Source: Chionoecetes opilio (lineage: Eukaryota > Arthropoda > Malacostraca > Decapoda > Majidae). Taken from it: a stretch of DNA of 64,000 bases. The stretch is taken from positions 60,001-124,000 of the forward strand of contig JACEEZ010022981.1 of the NCBI GenBank assembly GCA_016584305.1, read 5' to 3'. Below are positions 54,136-64,000 of this stretch, piece by piece; positions within the stretch are counted from its first letter, which is position 1, and every line of letters starts with the position of its first letter. The notes beneath the pieces are model-generated. The model was not told the DNA's origin and did no database searches. It was given only the letters and a program-made list of their open reading frames with translations. The position numbers were made by a program, and so were the translations under genes.

Positions 54136-54137
54136 CA
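54067..54137. repeat. AGT microsatellite
   Basis: About 23 AGT triplets directly outside the nested MITE. Confidence 0.95.
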
Positions 54138-54420
54138 ATAGTAGAAATAGAAATAATACAAATACATATTCTTACCATTTTCTGATCCAGTGTTCCTTCC
54201 TATTAAGGAATATATCCATTATAAATCCATTTATCATCCAGTGAGGCTTCCTATTATTAATAGAGAGGAACTATTAAGTTGCTCTCTATTCTCCAGCTGC
54301 TGCCGGGGTCGTGGGCGGGGAGACCCATGGGATACACCACGCCCCCCCCCCCCCCCCCGCCGTGCTGAGGGCGTCCCGGGGGTGCTGGGGGTCAGGGGCG
54401 TGCATGACTTAACCAGCTCC

Positions 54421-54422
<2 letters not shown>
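54138..54422. other. Spacer, no gene seen
   Basis: Contains a C run at 54,342-54,358. Confidence 0.5.

Positions 54423-54493
<71 letters not shown>
54423..54493. repeat. GA microsatellite
   Basis: About 35 GA dinucleotides. Confidence 0.97.
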
Positions 54494-54497
<4 letters not shown>

Positions 54498-54607
54498 AAA
54501 AAAAGTTTTAGTATAAATTGTTCTACCTTTTACAAACTTATAACTTGGTCATTTTCCTCCTCCTCCTCCTCCTCCTTATTATTTTTTCGACAAAAAAATA
54601 AAAATTG

Positions 54608-54750
54608 AACCTAACCTAACCTAACCTAACCTATACCAAACCTAACCTAAAATACCCCTAACCTAACCTATATCTAACCTAACTTAACCTAACCTATATC
54701 TAACCTAACTTAACCTAACCTATATCTAACCTAACTTAACCTAACCTTTA
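54608..54750. repeat. Interstitial CCTAA (TTAGG) array
   Basis: CCTAA repeats with a higher-order CCTATATCTAACCTAACTTAA unit repeated three times. TTAGG is the arthropod telomere repeat, but the surroundings are not telomeric. Confidence 0.85.
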
Positions 54751-54869
54751 CCCCCCCCAAAAAAAAGCGACAGAAACGGTTAGCAGATTAATTCCAAAAA
54801 CATCAAAACTCACCAGAAAACAGTCGTTTCGTCCACCAAAGTGAGTTCGGTGTTCATCTGGAATAATAC

Positions 54870-55125
54870 CCACATCCCATTCCCATTCCCATTCCTGCCA
54901 CCCCCACCACACCCATTCCTAGTCTCATGCCAATATCTACTTCCATTACCATTTTTAGTCTTATTCCTATTCCCACCACACACATTCACAATCCTAGTCC
55001 CACATTCCCATTTCTAGTCCCACATTCCCATTGGCCCCTAACCCAACCATTCCCATTCTAATTTATATTTCCATTACCATTTGTAGTAGCATTCCCATTC
55101 CCACCACACATTCCCATTCCCATTG
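54870..55125. repeat. CCCATT-rich low-complexity region
   Basis: CCCATTCCCATTCC and TAGTCCCACATTCCCATT words recur. Confidence 0.75.
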
Positions 55126-55600
55126 AATGCGGTGTTCATCTGGAATAATATCTAAAAAATTACTAGGGCGGGAAAGGACTAAAATTTTACCAATGTGGTA
55201 CTGTTAGGGCCAGGGTGTGGTTAATGCGGTAGGGTATTGTGGTGTGTGGTAGGGGATGTGGTAGAGGCTATGGTGGGGTGTGTGGTAGTGGTGTGGTTAA
55301 TGTGGTAAGGGTAGTTTAGTAGCCACCACCACCACCACCTTAATATGCTGTATTATGGCATATTATGCCTAAAAAAATGCTGTATGGCATATTTATAGGA
55401 CTATATGGGAGTAATGAAGTTTGTCTATTTTATAGTTTTTTATTTATTTGTAGTTGTATTTGCTTCATAAAACATGTCATTTAATCCACCCGTCTTATAT
55501 ACCCTGAGCCTATTATCCTTCATCCATTTAATCATCCATGAAAACACCGGAAGAAACACGTCATAGGTGTTCAAATTAATAAAAAAAAAATTATTTTACC
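55126..55600. other. Spacer with GTGGT words
   Basis: No gene. A 68-bp stretch at 55,396-55,466 (GGGAGTAATGAAGTTTGTC) recurs at 56,239-56,310, one base of difference every ten or so. Confidence 0.6.
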
Positions 55601-55822
55601 TCAAAACGTGCCTTTTTCTTCTTCTTCTTGTGACCTTTTCTGCTTATTATCGCTTTGTAGGTCGTCTGTCAAGCTCGAGGTCGAACTTGACACATAGCTT
55701 CCTTCTTGCCTCTCTCTAGCCCTTTCTTTCCCCGCCACCTGTGGGGAGGGCCTGTGTTTACTTGAGCCAGCTTCTTCTTCTTCTATTTGTGACCTTTTAG
55801 CGGATGACGGAATACTTTCCAC
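55601..55822 (-). pseudogene. Acidic coding-like module, unknown
   Basis: A 73-residue minus-strand frame from MESIPSSAKRSQIEEEEAGS to SSTSSLTDDLQSDNKQKRSQ, then EEEEK. It is hydrophilic, Ser/Glu/Arg rich and probably disordered. Its second half recurs in a Harbinger-like element (53,545) and near 39,290, and more loosely near 1,960. Repetition in different neighbourhoods makes it part of a mobile-element gene, perhaps the N-terminal exon of a Harbinger-type protein. No catalytic motif is present. Confidence 0.45.
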
Positions 55823-56028
55823 TCTTTAAATCTCACCTATTTCATCCTTTCAGCCATTAATACAACACTCTGTATTCACAAATAATAATAATATGCGTAA
55901 TGTGAATAGTTTAATATATCTGTGTCATTTACTAAGCGTGTTTAATCATGTTTTTAGGAGTTTTATGAGCGAAGTGAAATGAACCAATATTGACGTCAAC
56001 AAAATACTGTTGTCATGGCAACGTTGTA

Positions 56029-56238
56029 CCGTACATGACACTATAGTCGCCAGTCACTGCACTAATGTCGCCAGGCACAATATATTACGAATTTTAGTAT
56101 CACTACAGGCAGCCTTTAGGTACATGTCTTCAGTGGCACATACAAGACTGTAGTGATGTTAAAATTAGTTATTAATATATTGTGCCTGGCGACATTAGTG
56201 CAGTGGCAAGTGATTGGCGACTACAGTGTTATGTACGG
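56029..56238. mobile_element. TA-flanked MITE, 210 bp
   Basis: Left CCGTACATGACACTATAGTC and right (read inward) CCGTACATAACACTGTAGTC, each continuing GCCA. TA lies outside both ends (56,027-56,028, 56,239-56,240). Arms of about 90 bp include AATGTCGCCAGGCACAATAT. Same type as 20,931-21,593. Confidence 0.85.
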
Positions 56239-56310
56239 TAGGACTGTATGGGAGTAATGAAGTTTGTCTATTTTTTAGTTTTTTGTTTATTTGTAGTTGT
56301 ATTTGCTATT

Positions 56311-56487
56311 TTTAAGAGTGGTGACATATGATAGTGTAGTTTTAAGTTTGTCTTTGGTCTGTTTGTTGTTTGTTGATGAAGGTACATTTATTTGTAAAGA
56401 CGTTGTTTGTGTTGAGTTTTGGTCTGGTGCTTGGTGAGGAATTATTGGAACGCTGTCTGGCAGATGGTGGTGTTGGCAGGTGCTACC
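56311..56487. other. Spacer, no gene seen
   Basis: GT- and TTTG-rich sequence. Confidence 0.5.
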
Positions 56488-56830
56488 CTAAGAACATAGT
56501 AATATAAGGAAGCTACAAGAGGCTGGGAGACCCACACGAGGGAGTTCCCGTAAATTAACACTACTACATCCACCTTTCATCCCCAAACCATAACACTGTC
56601 CAGCCTCCTTTTAAAGCTCTTAATGACTCCACTAACTACCTGTCTACTGAGTCCATGCCAATCATTTACCACCCTATTTGTGAACCAGTTTCTCCCTATT
56701 TCATAAAAAACCCACCTTTTCCAGCTTTAATCCGTGACTTCTTGTTCTACCTGCTTACTAACCTTTAAAAACTTTTGCTACATCGCCCTTATTTTATCCC
56801 TTTATCCCCTAAAAACTTCTATCAGATCGT
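56488..56830 (+). mobile_element. Retroposon fragment, AGCTACAAGAGGC family
   Basis: Starts AAGAACATAGTAATATAAGG, AAGCTACAAGAGGC, the inverse of the 26,020 insert, and continues with TCTACTGAGTCCATGCC and ACCACCCTATTTGTGAACCA. I recall this pattern from intergenic repeats in crustaceans, probably a non-LTR element. No intact frame. Confidence 0.6.
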
Positions 56831-57148
56831 GTTGTGAGTTGTACTAATGTTCATGCGTTTTATGACTCATATTTGATTCATGTTGAGTCACATCGTAGTT
56901 GTGGTTGCAACTTGGGTACTATTCTAGTGTTTGGCCATAAATCCCCCTCCCACAAAAGAAGCTGGGCCACCTGGGCCAATGCGGGATTTAAAGGGCCCCG
57001 GGTACAAAACATGCCTACCAAACATCATAGTTTGTGAGTTAGGGCTGTTGAAAACATTTCCCCAGATCCAGGAACATTAAATTTTATTTCTTCTGAGTCC
57101 AGAGACGTGTGCACCTGACGATCCTCACAGAATGATGACCCAAGTGTC

Positions 57149-57500
57149 GAGAACCCCCCCAACCCCCTGCTAGGAGGTTAGGGTAGGTTAGGTTAGATTT
57201 GATTAGTTTAGGTTAGGTTAGGTTAGGTTAGGTTAGGTTAGGTTTGGTTAGGTTAGCGTAGATTTGAATAGTTTAGGTTAGGTTAGGTTAATTTTGGTTA
57301 GGCAAATTTCTCTAGATACAAGAAAATTACCAAGATATAATTAAAATTACTAGATCTAGGGAATATTTCCCCCTTACCCAACTCTTAAATTACGTGTTTC
57401 CGACGCATAATTTGTTCCCCACCCGAAAACCCCGCATTCCCACAGATCCCCAAGCTTGTTTGGGGGAAGTGGGAGAGTATGGGCAATCACTAGAAATTTA
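57149..57500 (+). repeat. Partial copy of palindrome arm
   Basis: GAGGTTAGGGTAGGTTAG, ATTACGTGTTTCCGACGCAT and CAAGCTTGTTTGGGGGAAGT match the right arm of 33,799-36,061 near 35,005-35,190. It lies just upstream of the zinc-finger gene. Confidence 0.85.
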
Positions 57501-57745
57501 CACAAATTTTTCCTGGCCTACAATAGCTGCTTTATGTAATGGAGATTGTTTTATTTTCCCGAAACCCATATTTAAAAAAAAAAAAAATAATAATAATTTA
57601 TCACCGAATTTTATGGTCGCCGTTTTCATTACAAACACTGAATCTCCATCAGAAAAAGCACTAAAACTTAGCCGGGAAAATTTTGTCGGGGTCTCAGATA
57701 ACAGGGCAGCGCGTGGATCTCTGTGTGCTGACTGTCACCACTGTT

Positions 57746-57752
57746 GCAGGTG
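57746..57752 (+). promoter_or_regulatory. Splice acceptor of zinc-finger terminal exon
   Basis: TGTCACCACTGTTGCAG is a good acceptor with a pyrimidine-containing tract, 120 bases ahead of the coding start. It suggests a spliced upstream noncoding exon. Not proven. Confidence 0.4.
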
Positions 57753-57872
57753 CTGAGGTCACAGTCCAACACCCGGCTCGCTCCGGCATCCCCGAGGGTT
57801 CCCGCAGGACTGGCCGTCGCGTGTGCTGGCGGGAGTCTTGCTGCGGTGGAGGCTGTGGGGCCGGGCAGCAGC

Positions 57873-58898
57873 ATGAGTGGTCGGGAGCAGCAGGATCAGT
57901 CTGCCTCAGGGGTGGGGAGGCACAGGTGTGATGGCAAGAATCACCTGGAGGCAGGCAGCTCAGGCCACAAGGCACACAGTGAGCTGAAGTGCCAGCAGTG
58001 TGACAAAACATTCAAATGCAAGAGTAAGCTTGAGCAACATTCCTTGACGCACAGTGGTGTTAAGAACCATGAATGTTTAGAGTGTGGGAAAAGATTTACT
58101 CTAAAGAGTAACCTTAACACACACACCCTGACACACAGTGGTGTCAAGAATTATGAATGTTTAGAGTGTGGGAAAAGATTTGCTCTAAAGAGTAACCTTA
58201 CCACACATTCCTTGACGCACAGTGGTGTTAAGAACCATGAATGTTTAGAGTGTGGGAAAAGATTTACTACAAAGAGTTCCCTCACCAAACACACCCAGAC
58301 ACACAGTGGTGTTAAGAATTATGAATGTTTAGAGTGTGGAAAAAGGTTTACTACAAAGAGTGACCTCACCAGACACACCCTGACACACAGTGGTGTTAAG
58401 AATTATGAATGTTTAGAGTGTGGGAAAAGGTTTACTACAAAGAGTCACCTCACCACACACACCCTGATACACAGTGGTGTTAAGAATTATGAATGTTTAG
58501 AGTGTGGGAAAAGATTTACTACAAAGAATCACCTCACCACACACACCCTGACACACAGTGGTGTTAAGAATCATGAATGCCTAGAGTGTAGGAAAAGGTT
58601 TTATACCCGTTTTGAACTTACCCAACACACCCTGACACACAGTGGTGTTAAGAATTATGAATGTTTAGAGTGTGGGAAAAGATTTACTACAAAGAGTGAC
58701 CTGACCAAACACACCCTGACACACAGTGGTGTTAAGAATCAAGAATGCCTAGAGTGTGGGAAAAGGTTTTATACCCGTTCAAAACTCAATCAACACACCT
58801 TTAGACACACTGGCTTGCGAGAGTTCAAGTGTGATATTTGTAGCAAGTGTTTCAAGACAAAGCCTGATATTGCCCAGCACATGAAGATCCACTTTTGA
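57873..58898 (+). CDS. C2H2 zinc-finger protein, eleven fingers
   Basis: A 341-residue intact protein, probably a nuclear DNA-binding transcription factor. The ATG at 57,873 (MSGREQQDQSASG) has A at -3; the longer frame would need TTG. After a short acidic/basic N-terminus, eleven tandem C2H2 fingers run to the C-terminus, starting with LKCQQCDKTFKCKSKLEQH and ending with FKCDICSKCFKTKPDIAQH. Fingers 2-10 are near-identical (ECLECGKRF), joined by HSGVKN linkers instead of the usual HTGEKP. They differ chiefly at helix positions 3 and 6 (N/S/D/H/E/K and T/K/R/Q), the base-contacting residues. No other domain is visible. Terminal fingers are more diverged. AATAAA follows at 59,084. Confidence 0.9.
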   Translation: MSGREQQDQSASGVGRHRCDGKNHLEAGSSGHKAHSELKCQQCDKTFKCKSKLEQHSLTHSGVKNHECLECGKRFTLKSNLNTHTLTHSGVKNYECLECGKRFALKSNLTTHSLTHSGVKNHECLECGKRFTTKSSLTKHTQTHSGVKNYECLECGKRFTTKSDLTRHTLTHSGVKNYECLECGKRFTTKSHLTTHTLIHSGVKNYECLECGKRFTTKNHLTTHTLTHSGVKNHECLECRKRFYTRFELTQHTLTHSGVKNYECLECGKRFTTKSDLTKHTLTHSGVKNQECLECGKRFYTRSKLNQHTFRHTGLREFKCDICSKCFKTKPDIAQHMKIHF

Positions 58899-59083
58899 GG
58901 TGGTGTGTTGTGTGGACAAGTGTGGTTGTACCCGTGCCTGTGGGAGTGTGTCCTGTGTGGCAATGAGTGGTGGTGGTGGTGGTGGGCAGTGTGTTACGTG
59001 TGTGGTGGCAGCCGTGCCCTTGTGTTCTGTGAGGGAGTAATGGCTCCAGCAGTTGTTGGGTTGGCAGTGCAGGTGTGACTTTC

Positions 59084-59089
59084 AATAAA
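59084..59089 (+). terminator. Polyadenylation signal of zinc-finger gene
   Basis: AATAAA lies about 186 bases after the stop codon, followed by a GT-containing region. Confidence 0.65.
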
Positions 59090-59188
59090 TGTATCCAGGG
59101 TTTTAAAGGTTTCTCTGCTGATTGCCTTAAAAAACAGTCTTTCCACGCATAAGTTACACTCCTATTTTCTGCAGGTCACATATATGTA

Positions 59189-59302
59189 TATCCATAGACC
59201 ACTGTATACCTGGACTGTTCACGCGACAATGTTTTGAATTGCGGGGCTGCATAGGGGCCTGCGGGGCGCCCGACAAAGAGATATAGTGGTCTATGGACTA
59301 TC
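59189..59302. mobile_element. Small MITE with TCCATAGACC ends
   Basis: TCCATAGACCACTGTAT and its inverse ATATAGTGGTCTATGGA frame about 80 bp. TA precedes the left end; the right flank is ambiguous. Confidence 0.6.
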
Positions 59303-59337
59303 ATATAGACTGGTTTATCAGTATATATGGTATACTG

Positions 59338-59990
59338 TAATCTTCGTAAATGTTTATTCTATAATATATCAAATAAAAAACAGTAAAACACGCTAAAGAA
59401 ATGCCATTATGAGACTGAAGAAATATGCATGAACTTAACTCTTCGCCATTTAAAACTTTGCGAGTCAACTTTTATCATGAAGGGTATCAATAGAAGCGCA
59501 ATTTTATTAGCTTTCCATTGATGTATTTCGTTATCTGATAAATTAATTAGAACCATGCATAAATTAGCGTTAAATAAATAAATAAAATCAATCGGGTAAT
59601 TATCCCGATTGATGATGTTATTTATTTACTTATATATTTCGTTTTCTGATAAATGAATTAGTACCATGTATAAATTAGCGTTGACTAAATAAATAACCTC
59701 ATCAATCGGGAAAATTACCGGATTGATTTTATTTATTTAGTTAACGCTAATTTATGCATGGTTCTAATTCATTTATCAGACAACGAAATATAGCAATGGA
59801 AAGCTAATAAAATTGCGCTTCTATTCATACCCTTCATGATAAGAGTTGACTCGCAAAGTTTCAAATAGCGAAGAGTTGAAGTGAATATTAAGTTCATGCA
59901 TATTTCTTCAGTCTCGTAATGGCATTTCTTTAGCGTGTTTTACTGTTTTTTATTTGATAATATTATGAACAAACTTTACGAAGATTACAG
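59338..59990. repeat. 650-bp palindromic foldback-family element
   Basis: Left CATTATGAGACTGAAGAAAT and right ATTTCTTCAGTCTCGTAATG, with many further inverted blocks (GCATAAATTAGCGTT, ATCAATCGGG) and a centre near 59,600-59,700. It shares sequence with 18,800-19,020 and with the noisy 41,990-43,450 element. Confidence 0.85.
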
Positions 59991-59999
59991 AAAATTCAA

Positions 60000-62900
60000 T
60001 AAACTGAAAAACCGTCTTATGATCCGTATTATATGAGGCTTATTTTGTGCGCCCCCTTGGGAAAGAAAATTTTAATTTAAATTTTAAAGCCCCAGCCCCT
60101 GCTTGCCCCCACAAAATCCCGATTGTAGCGCTGCCAGACGCTTCTAAAAGAGGGACTAAACGGAAATATATCGTACATTCACGGGGAAAACCCCCAACGC
60201 CCTTTCGCTCTTCACAACCTTAAAAAAATTCCCAACTGAAATTTAAAGACGTGGAATCATGATACTCGGGTTCCATCTTTTAAGCCCCGCAATTTTTTAT
60301 CTTTTTAACATTTATCCCCTTTTCCCTTTTTTTTCCTTCTCTTTTTTTCCCCTTTCCCTTTTTCTTTTTCCATTTCTTTCCTTCTTTCTCCCCCCTTTTT
60401 TTTTCCCCTTCTCCTTTTTTTTCTTTTTTCCCTGCTCCCCTAAAATCTCCAGGCTTTTCCACCCTTTTCGGACAGACCGCTATAGGTTGGTTAGGTTAAA
60501 AAAACGTTGGGTTGGGTTAAAGGGTTAGTTTGGGGCCCAATTTCTGATTAACTTTTTTTTGGGAATCACAATGAGGTTTTTTTTCAAAAAAAATCCTGTG
60601 GTTAGTTTCGGAACTACAGCCCTGCTTAGGGGGCCCCCCAGCTGCCAAAATCTGTAAAACCCCGCATGAGGAACCCTGAGAGAAACCCTCAGAGAAACCT
60701 CACCCTCGCCCCCCTTTTGGAGGACTGTGGAGGGGTTCGAAATTTTTTCCAAATTTGTACATTTTTTGGGTGACTTTTCCTGTGTAATTTTTGAAAAAAT
60801 TTACCATTTTACATTGAAATTTTTAAAGTAATTAAACTTTTACTAAAGAGTTTGGGTTTTATTATTTTAGTGTTTTTTCCCCAAAATTCCAGTTTTATCT
60901 TGCTTGCCACAAGTCTTAAAAAATTTTTGGGACGCATTAAAAAATTGGGGCGGGTTTGGGCAAAAATTTTTCCCCCGGAGTTTCGCTGGAGAATTTTAAT
61001 ATTTTTGCTTTTTTACCTGTTAAGATTTCACCTACTCAAACTTCTTATTCCTTCTTCCCTACCCCTTTTAAAATACAGTACCCCTTTGCATTTTCGTGCG
61101 CATGAAATAAATTTTGAATTGGATGAAAATTTAAAAAGGAAAAAAAACATTTAGGGGATTTCCCTGATAAGATTTTCTCAGGGGCGCGCGATCTGTTTGG
61201 CCAGGCTTTTTAAACCACCACCCAAAACCCCCCAAAATTGCGGCTTTGAAGTAGGGAAAAGCCTTTTTTGGGGTCCCTGACGGGAGCAAAGGGGCCACTA
61301 AGCTATGGGAAAAGGAAAAAGTGGGCCCACCCGGGAAAAACCCCCGGGTATACGGGGCAACCAATACCCAATCTGGTTAAAACAAAAACCCCCCCCCTCC
61401 CCCATAGAAACTGAAAAAAAACAAAACTTCTGGCAACGCGTGCCACCCTGACCGGGGGGGCCGGGCCCTGTCCGCCACCCGGGGCTGGGAAACCATCATA
61501 ACCACCCCAAAAAACCCATCCCCGGGGAGGGGGTTTAAAAATTTGGGGGGGAAGGAAGGGTGGGACCCCCGAAGGCCGGGGCCCCCCCTTAGCTCTGTCG
61601 GGCCCCCCAAAAATAGGTTTTTTCAAAACTTCAAAGCCGCCCATTTTAGGCCCCCCTTAGAGCTAGTGCACAAGCAAAACCTTTGGCCACGGGGGAGACG
61701 GGGCAAAACCCCCCGACCCACCCGCGGGGAGGGCAAAAGACCAACTGAAACAAAAAACAAAACGATACCCCCTAGTATAACTAAAGCCAAATCAAGCGGA
61801 GACGCCCCAAGGGGAAGGCCCGGCGTCCCCCCCCAAACCCCCCCCCTCCGGAGGGGGAGGGAGCCCCCAGGCAACACGGGGAAAGGTCCCGACGGATTTG
61901 GGAAAACGGGTAACGAGCCACGAAGAAACAGGCCGTACTCCCCCCTGCCCCCCTTTCCCCGTACCCTCCCCCAAAGGGGAATGGGTGCGGAAGGAAAAGG
62001 CCAAACCCCCACAACCCCCCCGGGACGTCATGGGCACGGGGGGCCCTTTGCCCCGGGAAAATCCCCCCGACTCGATGCAAACCCCCGGAGCCCGGCCGAA
62101 ACCCCCGGGTTTTGTAAAAGGGAACAAACCTTTGACGGGACGCGGTGAACAGGAATTTTTGGCCGGCACACGCCCGGGGCCCGGGGGAACCCTCCCAAGG
62201 TTTAACCCCGGAGCGCCGAAACCGGGGCCAAGGGGTTTTGGGGCCTTTCTCCCCACCCGACCAACCCGGGGGAATAACGCCCTGGGGTTTTTGGGGCCCC
62301 GGGTGGTCCTGCCTTTTGGCCCGACGGTTTTTAAAACCCGCACACCCTTGGGGCGAGGAGGGAGAGGGAGACAGGGGGCCCTGCCCCGCAAAGGAAAGGC
62401 CCTTTTCCCCCGCCATTTTTGGGGGCAAACGGGTTTAAAGGGGCCGGCCCTTTTCCTTTTTGGGGTAAGCCCGGGGAAACCCCGTACCCTTTGGGGCCCC
62501 CAACCAGGAAAAAAGGCCTTTTTTGAGGGGGGCGATTTTCCGGGGCAGCTTTCCGCCCCAAAATTTGGTTTTCGCCTGGCAGGAACCGGAGAACCTTCTC
62601 CAGGGCCCAGGGGGGCCCGGGAAGACGGGGGAGGGGGGTTTTTTGAGGAAAAACCCCCCTTTCAAAAAAGGGCACAAAAAGGGCCGGGTCCGGGGCCCCC
62701 AAACCCCAACCGAAATTTGAGGGGGTCAGCCGGGGCCGAAAAGGGTTTGGGGTGGAGAAAAGTACGGGGCCCCTCCCACGGTCGTGGGCCGGGAAAGGGG
62801 AGGGAAAATTCCGGACGCCCGATTCAGAGACTCGGGGAGGCCCTTGGGGTTTGAGGAACCCCTAAAAGGCCTTCCCAGTGAGACGATACTTTTCCTCGTA

Positions 62901-64000
62901 GGGGGGCCGGGCCCAAAGGGAGCCCCAACATGGTCCCCCGCGAAACCGGGGGGGGGGGGGGGGTTCCGAGACCGTCCGACCGAAACTCCAGGGGTGTAGC
63001 TTAAAGGGGTGGAAAAAAAGCCTGGCCGGGACTCCTCCCAAAAAAGCGAGGGGGCCCCAAAGGGGAACCGGGGAGGGACCCCGGGGCCTTTTTTTCCCCG
63101 GAGAACCCCCGGTTGCGCCCGGGCCAGAGGGGAGCCCCCCCAGGGTTCACCTTGCCCCTTAGGCCCAGTTTTTTTGCATCCTTCAGGGACACGGGTTTGG
63201 CAGGGGGGCGGAAACGGGTTTAAACATGGCGCCACCTGTTCCCAGTTTTTTCCGTGAGGGGGGTTCCGGGCCTTTCCCGCGGCTGCCCTTTCCCCCCTCG
63301 TCAAAAAGGCCTGTATTTTGGGCAGAAGGCGGCGGGACGAAAAGAGGTCCACCTCCGGATGCCCCCCCCGCCGACAGGGCCGCAAAAGGCGCTCCCGGGT
63401 TTGAAGCTGCCACTTCCACCGACGACCCCAAAAACGAGACGTGCGCCCGGCCCCAAAAAATTCTCCAACCCCCGGCAGGAACCGGAAAGACAGTTAAAGG
63501 GGGAAAACGGGGCCCCCACCGGGCCAAAGATCTGCTCCAAAAAGGGGAAAACAGAAGGCCCGGTTTGGAAAAGTCCCTTGGCGGGCGAGACAGTGGCCGC
63601 GACCATTTTTTGTCCATCTCGAAGCAGAGAGCCGTCCCTTTCCCTGGGGATGGGGTTTTCGATGGGAAAAAAGAGAAAGGGGGAAACCAGCAGCCCCTTG
63701 GGAGGGTTGATTTGGAGCCTTGTGCTCCCCCCCCCGGACCCCCGCCGAAACCCGGGCCCGGGCCGGGTCGGAGGTTTGGTAGCCCCACCCGACGCCCCAC
63801 GATCCGACATCACCGAAGACCGTAGGGGGCGGGGGCAGCCACCCCGTCCACGCGGAAAAACCGCCCTCCCCAACCACATCGTCCGGTAGTGTGGGGGCCA
63901 GGGGGAGGTTTGGGGGCCGGGGGGAAAAAAATTCGCGGGGCCCCCCCCGGAAGGGGCTGTGTTAAACCACCCGGAAAAGGGCGCGGAGACGAAGACGGCC
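60000..64000. other. Poorly resolved sequence, retroelement-like
   Basis: From about 60,040 stretched homopolymers dominate, and from 61,150 the sequence is extremely GC-rich. Long frames open on both strands together because stop codons are scarce. Apart from the minus-strand fragment below, I support no gene. Confidence 0.5.
62726..63400 (-). pseudogene. Retroelement pol fragment, DIRS/Gypsy-like
   Basis: The minus strand reads HPEVDLFSSRRLLPKIQAF near 63,330-63,370, resembling the P-x-VDLFASR-x-x-x-LP segment found in the RNase H end of DIRS and some Gypsy-type pol proteins. Downstream, at the expected distance, a LNPFPPP stretch and an aP.ar.qP stretch also fit. Frames are broken at homopolymers, so only a remnant can be claimed. 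Confidence 0.4.

Noticed and set aside
54608..54750. Chromosome end (telomere)
   Set aside because: The CCTAA array is short and imperfect, with ordinary sequence and a gene on its distal side.
57394..57756. 120-residue frame upstream of the zinc-finger gene
   Set aside because: It spans the palindrome-family fragment and an A run and shows no protein-like features.
61543..63889. Long Gly/Pro/Arg-rich frames on both strands
   Set aside because: GC-rich, homopolymer-stretched sequence has few stop codons. Several frames overlap on both strands, so length alone is not evidence.

Overview
This window looks like intergenic and intronic DNA from an arthropod with a large, repeat-rich genome, most likely a decapod crustacean. 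The reasons are interstitial TTAGG/CCTAA arrays (the arthropod telomere motif), very long microsatellites (GA, GT, CA, TCTG/TCTA, AGT, CCA), tRNA-derived SINEs, and many nested DNA transposons (hAT, PIF/Harbinger-like, TA-inserting and TTAA-inserting elements). Nothing resembles bacterial or phage organisation. Most open reading frames here are accidental readings of simple repeats or GC-rich DNA. No database search was possible; family names rest on motifs, terminal inverted repeats (TIRs) and target-site duplications (TSDs) read by eye.

Layout. 1-1,466: hAT-like element carrying a SINE. 1,467-3,770: AT-rich spacer. 3,771-7,170: very GC-rich block with internal repeats and retroelement-like coding sequence. 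7,171-11,900: a Ty3/Gypsy-like retroelement, with gag and the start of pol intact, in one frame and separated by a single UGA, then abruptly full of frameshifts. 13,480-19,985: two copies of a 3.2 kb unit, the first homopolymer-distorted. 20,550-24,092: Harbinger-like element holding a TA-flanked element and a hAT element with transposase. 24,110-25,335: GA/TTAG satellite. 25,629-33,798: copies of one dispersed repeat separated by a 1.3 kb TCTG/TCTA tract, two small hAT MITEs and CCA repeats. 33,799-36,061: 2.26 kb palindrome. 36,609-37,367: second, stop-containing hAT transposase fragment. 37,540-47,900: poorly resolved sequence with repeats. 47,907-49,515: TTAA-flanked element with a GT minisatellite and a broken acidic reading frame. 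50,384-50,482: one host-gene exon, probably of CFAP298. 52,636-54,062: interleaved Harbinger-type elements. 54,067-57,500: satellites, small MITEs and retroposon fragments. 57,873-58,898: an intact eleven-finger C2H2 zinc-finger gene. 59,338-59,990: a palindromic repeat. 60,000-64,000: poorly resolved GC-rich sequence with retroelement remnants.

The likely host genes are the zinc-finger gene (+) and the CFAP298-like exon (-); nearly everything else is mobile-element DNA. Three blocks (about 9,880-16,700, 37,560-48,060 and 60,000-64,000) look like unpolished long-read consensus: homopolymers are stretched, single bases are missing, and conserved motifs change frame inside homopolymer runs. Features there are approximate, and apparent novelty there is discounted.
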